Source of the DNA: Flavobacteriales bacterium
GTDB lineage: Bacteria > Bacteroidota > Bacteroidia > Flavobacteriales_D > Sanyastnellaceae
Assembly: GCA_947488195.1 (NCBI GenBank)
Contig: CANKYR010000001.1
Span: 59,645-123,644 of the forward strand
Direction of reading: 5' to 3'
DNA: 64,000 nucleotides
Made by a program: the position numbers and the translations under genes. Below the pieces are notes generated by a model. It saw nothing but the letters and a program-made list of their open reading frames with translations. It ran no database searches and had not been told where the DNA came from. Below, one piece after another: positions 49,839-59,048 of the stretch (within the stretch, counting starts at the first letter, position 1; every line of letters begins with the position of its first letter).

Positions 49839-50855
49839 GTCAGCTTGCGAAGCGCCTTTCGATAGAACCTTGTAATACCTTACGGTATCTTCAATGCTCG
49901 AAAAAGTATTTCGGTATTCCAATCCGAATACGCGCGTGGCCTTGCTTCCATCGAATCGTTTCACCTCGTCGTAATTGCGAATTATCTCTCGCGTAATGGT
50001 TGCTCTTTTTCCAGTGAATAATTCCACTAATGCTTCCATGTAATAGAGCAGCACAATCTGCCATTTTTCGGCAATCGTTTTTCCAATTTTAACTTGAAGC
50101 ACAGCTGCAATTTTTGTGAAAAGTTCTGACATGCGAACGTTCTCTGCGCACAGAATGTAGCGCTCATTGGTCGGCTCTTGTTTCGCTGCGCGAATCATCA
50201 CTTCCACTACATCTAAAACAGAAACAATCCCGCTTCCACCGGCGGGCAAGGCCGGGAGGCCTTTTTCAATTCGAGCAATCATGGTTCCTGAACTGCGGGT
50301 GCAATTGTTCGGACCGAAGATGACACCCGGATTTAAAATCGTAGCATTCAATCCTTCTTGAATTCCACGCCAAACCTCTTGTTCAGAAAGATATTTTCCC
50401 TTCGAATAATTTGAATGATAATCATTGAAATCTCGAGGGGTTTCTTCATCAATAACTTCTCCTTTTGAATCGCCTAAAGCAGAAATTGAACTGACATGAA
50501 TCAAGTGTTTTACTTCATTTTCAATACACGCATTCACCACGTTTTTTGTTCCATTAATATTCACTTCCAACATACGCGTTGCTTCTTTTCTGTGATAAGA
50601 AACAATAGCGGCGCAATGAAATACCGAGTGCATTCCTTCGGTTAAATCGAACATATCGTCGGCATCTTCCACATCTCCTTTCACCCATTGAACCTGAGAA
50701 AATAGGTTTTCCTTTCCATAAAATTGAAACAAGTTGAAGACTTCGGATTTGCCATTTTCATTTCGAAATAAAGCAGAAACAGGGATTCCTTCTTCAGCCA
50801 ATCGAAGAACAAGATGACTTCCAATTAAACCTGTTGCCCCTGTTACAAAATTCAT
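49836..50855 (-). CDS. NAD-dependent epimerase/dehydratase family protein (SDR)
   Basis: NFVTGATGLIGSHLVLRLAEEG; VFHCAAIVSYHRKE; YHSNYSKGKYLSEQ YxxxK. Confidence 0.9.
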   Translation of the reverse strand: MNFVTGATGLIGSHLVLRLAEEGIPVSALFRNENGKSEVFNLFQFYGKENLFSQVQWVKGDVEDADDMFDLTEGMHSVFHCAAIVSYHRKEATRMLEVNINGTKNVVNACIENEVKHLIHVSSISALGDSKGEVIDEETPRDFNDYHSNYSKGKYLSEQEVWRGIQEGLNATILNPGVIFGPNNCTRSSGTMIARIEKGLPALPAGGSGIVSVLDVVEVMIRAAKQEPTNERYILCAENVRMSELFTKIAAVLQVKIGKTIAEKWQIVLLYYMEALVELFTGKRATITREIIRNYDEVKRFDGSKATRVFGLEYRNTFSSIEDTVRYYKVLSKGASQAD

Positions 50856-50884
50856 TGTGGCGAAGATATGCCGATATTTGTGTT

Positions 50885-52690
50885 GTGGAAGTTTCCGCTC
50901 ATATCAAAAGCATTTTAAAAGCCCTGCCTGAAAAGGCGGGTGTGTATCAGTTCTTCGACGAGAACGGTTCCATCTTGTATGTGGGCAAAGCAAAGGTGCT
51001 GAAGAACCGGGTGACGAGTTATTTCAACAAGAATAAATACGAGAGTATCAAGACCAAATTAATGGTCAAGAAAATTCGTGATATCAAGTATTCGGTCGTG
51101 GAAACAGAATCCGACGCTTTGTTGTTGGAAGATTCACTCATTAAAAAGTTCAAGCCGCGTTACAACATCTTGTTGAAGGACGATAAGTCTTATTCGAGCA
51201 TTGTAATTAAGAACGAACCCTTTCCGCGTGTGCAGAGTACACGTCAAATTTTAAACGACGGCTCGACCTATTTCGGTCCATACACTTCAGGAAAATCGTT
51301 GTATTCCATTCTCGATTTAATTAAGGAATTGTATCCTCTTCGAACCTGCACGCTGAATCTATCAAAGGCGAATATTCAAGCGAAAAAGTTCAAGGTGTGT
51401 TTGGAATATCATTTGGGAAATTGCTTGGGTCCTTGTGTGGGTAAGCAACGTGAAGAAGACTATCAACAAGGCGTTCAGCACATTAAGCGAATAATCAAAG
51501 GGGAATATTTAGAGGCAGTGAAGACCTTGAAAAAGGAGATGATTCAATTAGCTTCAGAACAAAAATTCGAGCAAGCGCAACAGCTGAAAGAGCGCATTCA
51601 AACCTTGGAAAATTTTCAAGCGAAGTCTACCATTGTAAATACAGACATTGACAATGTGGAAGTCTTTTCCATTGCATCTGACGCGCAGAGCATTTACGCG
51701 AATTACATGCACATCATGCGCGGAAGCATTGTGCACGTGTACACGGCAGAGGTGGTTCGTCAACTCGATGAGACCGACGAAGAAGTGTTAGCTTTCGTGA
51801 TTCGTTCGTTCCGAGAACGCATGAAGAGTCAAGCGAAGTCTGCGCTTATTCCCTTCGACATACATGAAAAAATTCCTGGATTGGAACTCCATGTTCCTCA
51901 GCGAGGAGATAAGAAAAAGTTAGTAGAACTTTCTTTAAAAAACGCGAATCACTTTTTGTTGGAAGCACGCAAGCGTGCGGCTTTCCTTGATCCCGAGCGG
52001 AACACACAGCGCATTTTGGAAACTATGAAAAAAGATTTGCGCCTTCCTGAATTGCCTGTTCACATTGAGTGTTTCGATAACTCCAACATTCAAGGAACTA
52101 ATCCGGTGAGTGCATGTGTGGTGTTTAAAAACGCAAAGCCGAGCAAGTCTGATTACCGCATCTTCAATATACAATCTGTTGTTGGTCCCGATGACTTTGC
52201 TTCTATGCGTGAAGCCGTTTACAGGAGGTATGCGCGATTGATTCAAGAGGAGCAGCCGCTGCCGCAGCTTTTGATTATTGATGGTGGAAAGGGACAGCTC
52301 TCTTCGGCCATGGAGTCGTTGGATTTGCTAGGGCTTCGTGGAAAGATTGCTGTAATTGGAATAGCGAAACGGTTGGAAGAAATCTTCTTTCCAGGCGACA
52401 GCATTCCCATTTATTTGGACAAGCGAAGCGAGAGTTTGAAGATCATTCAGCACTTGCGAAATGAAGCGCACAGATACGGATTGAGCAAACACAGACAACG
52501 TCGCAGCAAGGGTGCCATTCATTCTGAATTGGAAAACATTGCGGGTGTTGGAGCGAAGACCATTGAAAAATTACTTCAACATTTTTCATCTGTTTCAAGA
52601 ATTAAACTGGCTACGCAAAAAGAAATTGAACAAGTGGTAGGGGAAAAAATAGCTGAAAAAATAAAGAATTATTTCGCCAAGGCGCAGTAG
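50885..52690 (+). CDS. uvrC: Excinuclease ABC subunit UvrC
   Basis: GIY-YIG LPEKAGVYQFFDENGSILYVGKAKVLKNRVTSYF; HIECFDNSNIQGTNPVSACVVF; LLIIDGGKGQLSSA; C-term HhH; likely GTG start 50885 (ORF track 50834). Confidence 0.96.
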   Translation: MEVSAHIKSILKALPEKAGVYQFFDENGSILYVGKAKVLKNRVTSYFNKNKYESIKTKLMVKKIRDIKYSVVETESDALLLEDSLIKKFKPRYNILLKDDKSYSSIVIKNEPFPRVQSTRQILNDGSTYFGPYTSGKSLYSILDLIKELYPLRTCTLNLSKANIQAKKFKVCLEYHLGNCLGPCVGKQREEDYQQGVQHIKRIIKGEYLEAVKTLKKEMIQLASEQKFEQAQQLKERIQTLENFQAKSTIVNTDIDNVEVFSIASDAQSIYANYMHIMRGSIVHVYTAEVVRQLDETDEEVLAFVIRSFRERMKSQAKSALIPFDIHEKIPGLELHVPQRGDKKKLVELSLKNANHFLLEARKRAAFLDPERNTQRILETMKKDLRLPELPVHIECFDNSNIQGTNPVSACVVFKNAKPSKSDYRIFNIQSVVGPDDFASMREAVYRRYARLIQEEQPLPQLLIIDGGKGQLSSAMESLDLLGLRGKIAVIGIAKRLEEIFFPGDSIPIYLDKRSESLKIIQHLRNEAHRYGLSKHRQRRSKGAIHSELENIAGVGAKTIEKLLQHFSSVSRIKLATQKEIEQVVGEKIAEKIKNYFAKAQ

Positions 52691-52746
52691 ATAGTTTAGT
52701 TTTGATTGTTGAAATTTTACGCTAAAAAATGCGTTAAACCCTACCT

Positions 52747-55143
52747 ATGGAAAACACGCCCGAACAGGAAAAAAAATATGCTAAGATTCTTTGGTGGCTA
52801 GGAATGTCGCCATGGATTTTTTTCACCCTTGTCCTTGGTGCGGTGCTGTTAAGCGGACTTCCAAACATTGATTTATTGGCGAATCCAAAAATTGGACTGG
52901 CCTCTCAGATATACGCTTCAGACGGAACCACGATTGGTTCGTTCTACAAGGAAAATCGCTCAGACATTACTTATCAAGAAATTCCACCGCATGTTATTGA
53001 TGCGCTGCTCGCTACAGAGGACGTGCGTTTCAAGCAACACAGCGGAATTGATGTGCGTAGTTTAATTCGTGCTGCGGTATCGTTAGGAGCAGACGGAGGT
53101 GGAAGTACGATTACGCAACAGCTTGCGAAATTGCAATTCACACGTGACTTCGAAGACGTAACCATCTTTACGCGTATTGGTCAGAAATTACAAGAGTGGG
53201 TTATTGCTCTTCGCCTTGAACGCGTGTACACGAAGGAAGAAATTCTTACCATGTATTTGAATCAATACGACTTCTTGAATCAAGCGGTTGGATTGAAGAG
53301 TGCGGCCAATATCTACTTCTCTACATCGCCCGATTCGCTTACGATTCCTCAAGGCGCTATGTTGGTAGGTATGTTGAAGAATTCTTCGTTATTCAATCCA
53401 ATTAAACGCGATTCTTTGGTTACAAAAAGACGTGAAGTGGTTATGTCTCAAATGGTGAAATACGGAAAACTATCGGAAGCCGATTATGAAAAATATCGCG
53501 CAGAAACTTTGGGATTAAAGTATGCGCGTGTCTCTCACGACGAAGGACAAGCCCCTTATTTCCGCGAAGCGGTTCGACATAAACTCACAGAAATTTTAGA
53601 GACGCGCGATGCCAATGGCGAGCTGAAATACAAGAAGGGCGACGGCACTGCTTTCAACATATATGAAGACGGATTGAAGGTATATACCACCTTGGATAAA
53701 AACATGCAGATACACGCGGAAGCCGCTGTGGAAGAGCATTTGAGCAAGGAGCTTCAACCGGCGTTTACGAGAAACGTAAGACAACGTCCAAAAGATAAAT
53801 ATCCGTTTTATTCTGGTATCACAGCCGGAGACAAAGCGGCTATCATGAACAAAGCGATTATCACAAGTGATCGCTATAAAAAACTTTCGGGTAAGATGTG
53901 TCCAGATTGTGGACGACCTGCCTCTTACATCGAAACCAAGGACGGTCATTTTCATTGCAAAGAAGACGCGGGTGGTTGCGGACACACTTGGAACATACGT
54001 TCGGAGGAAGAGGTGCTTGCAGAATTCAATAAGCCAGTGCGCATGACGATATACAAGCACAAGGGATATCGCGACACGACCATGACACCTTACGACAGTA
54101 TTGTTTATCACAAAACAATTTTGCACGCGAGCTTAATGTCTGTAGATCCACGCAATGGATTTGTGAAAGCGTGGGTTGGAGGAATTGATTACAAGTACTT
54201 CAAATACGACAACGTATTTCTTTCGAAGCGTCAGGTTGGATCAACGTTCAAACCCTTCATTTACGCCATGGCTATGCGCATGGGCATGAAGCCGTGCGAT
54301 CAGATTACGGGAGCCGGATGTATAGATTTGCCGAACGGAACGCGTTGGTGCCCGAAGGGAGGAGCAGGCGGAACGTACACAATGGCAAAGGCTTTGGCAG
54401 GATCGGTGAACTCGATAGCAGCCACGCTAATTGCGCGTTTCGGGCCAGAGCCTGTGATTGCTATGATGCGGCACATGGGCGTGAAGAGTTTCATACCTAT
54501 GGCCTATTCGATAGCACTGGGAGCTTGCGAGCTTTCAGTCTTTGAATTGGTCGGAGCGCAGGCATCACTTGTTAATCATGGCTTGTACATAGAGCCCACT
54601 TTCATTATGCGTGTGGAAGACAAGAACGGAAATTTAATTTACGAAGCAGATCCGGTTATTGACCAAGCGTTGGAACCAGGCATTGCATACGAAACCGTGA
54701 AGCTCATGAAAGGGGTATGTGATTTAGGAACGGCAGCGCGTATTCGCTCCAATCCGAAGTACGGAAAGATTCCTTATCCGCTTGCAGGAAAGACGGGTAC
54801 TACTCAGAACAACACCGACGGTTGGTTTATTGGAATGACTCCAGACTTGGTAACAGGTGTTTGGGTAGGTGCACAAGATCCAACGATTCGTTTCTCTAGC
54901 ACAGGTCTTGGACAAGGGGCGAATACAGGGCTTCCGATATTCGGATATTACATGAATAGCATTTATAAAGATCAACGCATTTCCATTTCGAAGGGAGACT
55001 TCGAAGCGCCAACGGAATATGATCCGTTGCGGTTCCAATGCACAAGCGGCGCAATGGGCGATCTTTTCTACGAAGGGGAAGACGGCACTATGGAAGAATT
55101 TTTCAACGGTGAATTGGAATTTGACGGCGACGTGCCAGAATAA
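52747..55143 (+). CDS. Penicillin-binding protein 1A (transglycosylase/transpeptidase)
   Basis: GT51 LLATEDVRFKQHSGIDVRSLIRA, GGSTITQQLAK; TP domain KRQVGSTFKPFIYA, AGKTGTTQNNTDGWFIG; 798 aa. Confidence 0.95.
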   Translation: MENTPEQEKKYAKILWWLGMSPWIFFTLVLGAVLLSGLPNIDLLANPKIGLASQIYASDGTTIGSFYKENRSDITYQEIPPHVIDALLATEDVRFKQHSGIDVRSLIRAAVSLGADGGGSTITQQLAKLQFTRDFEDVTIFTRIGQKLQEWVIALRLERVYTKEEILTMYLNQYDFLNQAVGLKSAANIYFSTSPDSLTIPQGAMLVGMLKNSSLFNPIKRDSLVTKRREVVMSQMVKYGKLSEADYEKYRAETLGLKYARVSHDEGQAPYFREAVRHKLTEILETRDANGELKYKKGDGTAFNIYEDGLKVYTTLDKNMQIHAEAAVEEHLSKELQPAFTRNVRQRPKDKYPFYSGITAGDKAAIMNKAIITSDRYKKLSGKMCPDCGRPASYIETKDGHFHCKEDAGGCGHTWNIRSEEEVLAEFNKPVRMTIYKHKGYRDTTMTPYDSIVYHKTILHASLMSVDPRNGFVKAWVGGIDYKYFKYDNVFLSKRQVGSTFKPFIYAMAMRMGMKPCDQITGAGCIDLPNGTRWCPKGGAGGTYTMAKALAGSVNSIAATLIARFGPEPVIAMMRHMGVKSFIPMAYSIALGACELSVFELVGAQASLVNHGLYIEPTFIMRVEDKNGNLIYEADPVIDQALEPGIAYETVKLMKGVCDLGTAARIRSNPKYGKIPYPLAGKTGTTQNNTDGWFIGMTPDLVTGVWVGAQDPTIRFSSTGLGQGANTGLPIFGYYMNSIYKDQRISISKGDFEAPTEYDPLRFQCTSGAMGDLFYEGEDGTMEEFFNGELEFDGDVPE

Positions 55144-55151
55144 AATAGACT

Positions 55152-55856
55152 ATGGGATTTAATAAAGTAAGAGCTTCTGCATCGGAAGCATGTGAAGGTA
55201 TAACCTCAGGAATGACGCTCATGGTGGGCGGATTTGGCCTGTGTGGAATACCGGAGAATTGTATTAACGAATTGGTGAAGATGGGTGTGAAAGACCTCAC
55301 TTGCATTTCGAACAATGCGGGAGTAGATGACTTCGGATTGGGATTGTTACTTCAACAAAAACAAGTCAAGAAAATGATTAGCTCTTACGTTGGCGAGAAT
55401 GCCGAATTCGAGCGTCAGATGTTGAGTGGTGAGTTGGAAGTGGAATTGATTCCACAAGGAACCTTGGCTACGCGATGCATGGCAGCCGGATACGGAATGC
55501 CAGTCGTGTACACACCCGCAGGTGTTGGAACGGAAGTGGCGGAAGGAAAGGAGGTGCGAGAGTTTAAGGGGAAGAAGTATTTGATGGAAGAAGCTTTCGA
55601 CGCAGACTTCGCATTGGTGAAGGCTTGGAAGGGCGATGCTATGGGCAACTTGGTGTTTCGTTCTACGGCGCGCAACTTCAATCCGATGATGGCGATGGCC
55701 GGAAAGATTACCATTGTGGAAGTGGAAGAATTGGTTCCGCTTGGAGCGTTGGACCCCGATCACATTCACACGCCGGGCATTTATGTGCACCGCATTTTTC
55801 AGGGAGTGAATTACGAAAAAAGAATTGAGCAGCGTACTGTTCGTCAAAGAATATAA
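55152..55856 (+). CDS. 3-oxoacid CoA-transferase subunit A
   Basis: [54 protein letters not shown]. Confidence 0.93.
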   Translation: MGFNKVRASASEACEGITSGMTLMVGGFGLCGIPENCINELVKMGVKDLTCISNNAGVDDFGLGLLLQQKQVKKMISSYVGENAEFERQMLSGELEVELIPQGTLATRCMAAGYGMPVVYTPAGVGTEVAEGKEVREFKGKKYLMEEAFDADFALVKAWKGDAMGNLVFRSTARNFNPMMAMAGKITIVEVEELVPLGALDPDHIHTPGIYVHRIFQGVNYEKRIEQRTVRQRI

Positions 55857-55858
55857 TT

Positions 55859-56488
55859 ATGGCTTGGGATAAAATTGGAATAGCAAAGCGCATAGCGCAG
55901 GAGGTTCAAGACGGAACGTATGTGAACTTAGGCATTGGCATACCCACGTTGGTAGCGAATTACATTCCGGAAGGAATGGAAGTTGAATTGCAAAGTGAGA
56001 ACGGCATTTTGGGAATGGGGCCTTTTCCATTCGAAGGAGAAGAGGATGCAGACTTGATTAACGCAGGGAAGCAGACGGTTACTTTGCGTGACGGATCTTC
56101 CATTTTCGACAGTGCCATGAGCTTCGGAATGATTAGAGCGCAGAAGGTGGATCTTACTATTTTGGGCGCCATGGAAGTGAGTGAGAACGGCGACATTGCC
56201 AATTGGAAAGTTCCCGGTAAGATGGTGAAGGGCATGGGCGGCGCTATGGATTTAGTAGCCAGTGCGAAGAATATTATTGTCGCCATGCAGCATTGCGACA
56301 AGGCGGGTAACTCGAAGTTATTGCCACAGTGTTCTCTGCCGTTAACGGGCATTCATTGCATTAAAAAAGTAGTCACCGATTTAGGTGTATTCGATATTCG
56401 CGACGGCGCGTTTCATTTGGTTGAATTGGCTCCGGATGTTACGTTGGAAGAGGTGGTGGCGAAGACTGAAGGTAAACTGGTTGTGTAA
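55859..56488 (+). CDS. 3-oxoacid CoA-transferase subunit B
   Basis: AQEVQDGTYVNLGIGIPTLVANYIP; LQSENGILGMGPFP; DLVASAKNIIVAMQHCDKAGNSKLL. Confidence 0.93.
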   Translation: MAWDKIGIAKRIAQEVQDGTYVNLGIGIPTLVANYIPEGMEVELQSENGILGMGPFPFEGEEDADLINAGKQTVTLRDGSSIFDSAMSFGMIRAQKVDLTILGAMEVSENGDIANWKVPGKMVKGMGGAMDLVASAKNIIVAMQHCDKAGNSKLLPQCSLPLTGIHCIKKVVTDLGVFDIRDGAFHLVELAPDVTLEEVVAKTEGKLVV

Positions 56489-56662
56489 ACACGAGGGTCT
56501 TCGACGAAGGCAACTAGCGTTGCGAGGGTTTCACGAGGGTCTTTCAGACGAAGGCAACTGTCGTTGCGAGGGCGAAATGCTTCGCGAAGGCAACTTGCGT
56601 TGCGAGGGCAAATGACGTTGCGAGGGTCTGCGACGAGGGTGCTAACGCACGAAGGCCGATGG
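56484..56662. repeat. Intergenic palindrome/separator array A6 (CGAGGG-type), largest mosaic array
   Basis: CGAGGG-TCTTCGA-CGAAGG-CAACTAGCGTTG-CGAGGG-TTTCA-CGAGGG-TCTTTCAGA-CGAAGG-CAACTGTCGTTG-CGAGGG-CGAAATGCTTCG-CGAAGG-CAACTTGCGTTG-CGAGGG-CAAATGACGTTG-CGAGGG-TCTGCGA-CGAGGG-TGCTAACGCA-CGAAGG. Confidence 0.95.
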
Positions 56663-56962
56663 CGATAGTTCTATCTGAACGGAAAAACTCTCGATGTGCT
56701 TCAAAAGATTTTCATTCTTTATGGTTCGGAAATTCACCAAATCCACCAATTGAGGAATATTTAAATCTTCCAATTCACCTGCAATACAATTTAGATCGGA
56801 AAACGTTAGCTCCTCACCAAATAAACAAATGTCGATATCTGAACCCTCCCGGTAAGTTCCAATAGCGCGAGACCCGAAAATCTTCGCTTCTTGAACATGC
56901 GCATTCGAATAAATAACATCCGCTATTGCTCGAAGTGATTTCTGACTTAATCCCGTTTCCAT
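56642..56962 (-). CDS. MntA-like minimal nucleotidyltransferase (antitoxin)
   Basis: GSRAIGTYREGSDID matches GSX10DXD; 106 aa; paired with a HEPN protein. Confidence 0.9.
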   Translation of the reverse strand: METGLSQKSLRAIADVIYSNAHVQEAKIFGSRAIGTYREGSDIDICLFGEELTFSDLNCIAGELEDLNIPQLVDLVNFRTIKNENLLKHIESFSVQIELSPSAFVR

Positions 56963-56966
56963 TTCA

Positions 56967-57377
56967 CTAAATTAATTCATTCATTCGAACTTCCAATTGC
57001 TCGAATAAAACAGGATATTGATTGATTACTTTTTCAAAGACTTCTTCCAAAATAGATTCATCATACAAATGAGACGTTTGATTTCGAGTTGAAATTGTTT
57101 CTAACCACAACTCCCCATTTAAAATTAATTGATTCTGATAAGCCAAACGAAAAGCATCACGAGATCCCACAATTTCTTTAATTCCCTGATGCTTCAAGTA
57201 ATCCTGCAAAACCTTCCACGACATCTCTTGCGTAAACTCAAAGGCTTGAATTAAACCCTGCTTTTCCAGCGATGAAAGCCCTCTCGATTTCGATAATTCC
57301 AATCCAGATAAAAATTGACTCCGAGCATTCTTAAAATTCTCGAAACGCTGCTTCCAACGAATTTCATTTGAATTCAT
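56967..57377 (-). CDS. HepT-like HEPN domain toxin / nucleotidyltransferase substrate-binding protein (HI0074 family)
   Basis: RNQTSHLYD matches RX4HXY; GLIQAFEFTQEMSWKVLQDYLKHQGI; 136 aa. Confidence 0.9.
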   Translation of the reverse strand: MNSNEIRWKQRFENFKNARSQFLSGLELSKSRGLSSLEKQGLIQAFEFTQEMSWKVLQDYLKHQGIKEIVGSRDAFRLAYQNQLILNGELWLETISTRNQTSHLYDESILEEVFEKVINQYPVLFEQLEVRMNELI

Positions 57378-57490
57378 GATACGAAATTCAATGAATTTCT
57401 AGATAAAAGCAAGTTTTGTTTATTCCAAGAAAAAGTAAATTATACTCTTCGTCTTAACAAAATCAAGCCTTTCAATTGACATAAATTTCT

Positions 57491-57691
57491 TCAATTCGTC
57501 CGAAGGACCCTCGTGAAACCCTCGCGAAGCATTCGCCCTCGCAACGCTAGTTGCCCTCGTCGAAGACCCTCAGCGTGCTTTGCTGCAGCTGCGAACGTAA
57601 TTCCCTTTTCGCGAATAGCGTTATCTAATATTTGTCCACGGTGCACAGCCATGTGTGCAATTTCAAACCATTTGCCGAAAGATAAAAGCAC
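57491..57691 (-). pseudogene. Truncated HTH-type regulator fused into array A7
   Basis: MLLSFGKWFEIAHMAVHRGQILDNAIREKGITFAAAAKHA... resembles the N-terminus of Bacteroidota HTH regulators, then runs into array-encoded EGLRRGQLALRGRMLREGFTRVLRTN*. Confidence 0.5.
57498..57585. repeat. Palindrome/separator array A7 (CCCTCG-type)
   Basis: TCCGAAGGA-CCCTCG-TGAAA-CCCTCG-CGAAGCATTCG-CCCTCG-CAACGCTAGTTG-CCCTCG-TCGAAGA-CCCTC. Confidence 0.92.
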
Positions 57692-57752
57692 AAATATTTA
57701 CAATAAGTGTAAAGAATCTATATATATTTGAGTAACTAAACCTTAATCAAAA

Positions 57753-58304
57753 ATGAAAAAACTATTCTTAGCGCTTGTTATAAGTGCAATGTCGTTCGGT
57801 GCAGCTGTTGCACAAAGTGGAATGAAATCAAATGAATCAGAACTTTTTGCTCCACGCAGAAAAAGTGGAAACAGAACATTTGGTTTGGGACTGAATTACG
57901 CCTACCCTGCTTCTGGTTTAAGCGCTCGTTTTGGGCTGAGTGAAAAAGTTAAGGGACAAGTAACTTTTAACTATCGCAATTACGGCACAGGCTATTCTTG
58001 GTCGAACATTGGCGCTGAAATAGATTATTGCTTTGAAGAAAAGAATAATTTATCGCCGTTTCTTTATTTTGGAGTTGGACGCGGATCTATCAATTACGAC
58101 GATGCTATTTTCGGAACTACCGATAATTTCTCTTGGTTCGGTTGGAACTTAGGTGGTGGATTAGAGTGGTTTCCTCCTTTCCTAGGTGGGGATGTAGGCG
58201 TTAACTGGAAGCTTGGCGTTGGCTCTTATGGCTCTTTAGGTCTAACGGCGGGAACTGCAACAGGATTGTTATACGGTGGTGGAATCCATTATTATTTTAA
58301 GTAA
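57753..58304 (+). CDS. Hypothetical outer membrane beta-barrel protein
   Basis: Signal peptide MKKLFLALVISAMSFGAAVAQ; beta-rich. Confidence 0.75.
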   Translation: MKKLFLALVISAMSFGAAVAQSGMKSNESELFAPRRKSGNRTFGLGLNYAYPASGLSARFGLSEKVKGQVTFNYRNYGTGYSWSNIGAEIDYCFEEKNNLSPFLYFGVGRGSINYDDAIFGTTDNFSWFGWNLGGGLEWFPPFLGGDVGVNWKLGVGSYGSLGLTAGTATGLLYGGGIHYYFK

Positions 58305-58305
58305 G

Positions 58306-59046
58306 ATGAAGCACTTCCTTTATTTTTTCGGGGCATTGATTCTATTTTCAGGATGCTCTCAGAACAAATTTTGGGTTGCTCCAAAATTTACAGATGTCAA
58401 TAAGATCGGCACCTTGAAAAAAGGGATGACCAAGGCAGAAGTAACTCAGAGTTTGGGTGTGGATGCGTTTGATGCGTTTTACAACGATGCGGGTAATGAA
58501 ATGTTCGTGTACAATTACCGTCTTGAAGAGAGAAGAGTTCCTGTTTCTAACAGTGGGAGATACGTTAATATGGATACTGCTCCATTAGACAAAACAGTGA
58601 ATAGTCAATCTGCTCAAAATGCTGGTACTGTTTATTACACAGATTGGCGGAAACTATACATCACTTATCAAGATGATAAGCTTGTAAATATTATAACCGA
58701 AGGGGGTATGCAGGATGCAAGCACAGTCTTATTGCTAGCGGCATCAGTTCAAAACTTGCGCACGAATCCAAATGTGAAAGTTATTCCTTATCAAGTTACC
58801 GATGAAAATTTTGTAACGCCATTAGATAAAAATGGACAATATATTTCTACTTCGGGTCAAACGGGTCAAACGGGAACGCCAGGCGCAAATGGGGTTGTAT
58901 ACGGTGTTGGTCATGCTGAAGTTGCTGTTATTCCTCAACATAGAACATATACCGAGGGTGAATACGAACATCGTGTAGAATTCAATAATAGAAGAAGGAA
59001 TAAACGCTGGGGTTTTCGTCAAACTGGAAGAGGTAAAATAAATTAA
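58306..59046 (+). CDS. Hypothetical lipoprotein with BamE/SmpA-like segment
   Basis: Lipobox MKHFLYFFGALILFSGCSQ; KIGTLKKGMTKAEVTQSLGVDAFDAFYNDAGNEMFVYNY resembles BamE-like KGMTKxEVxxxLG. Confidence 0.65.
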   Translation: MKHFLYFFGALILFSGCSQNKFWVAPKFTDVNKIGTLKKGMTKAEVTQSLGVDAFDAFYNDAGNEMFVYNYRLEERRVPVSNSGRYVNMDTAPLDKTVNSQSAQNAGTVYYTDWRKLYITYQDDKLVNIITEGGMQDASTVLLLAASVQNLRTNPNVKVIPYQVTDENFVTPLDKNGQYISTSGQTGQTGTPGANGVVYGVGHAEVAVIPQHRTYTEGEYEHRVEFNNRRRNKRWGFRQTGRGKIN

Positions 59047-59048
59047 TT

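Noticed and set aside
56484-56662. CRISPR array interpretation of the repeat loci
   Set aside because: Constant element is only ~6 bp, the intervening segments are themselves palindromes of 7-13 nt and recur between loci, and there are no cas genes.
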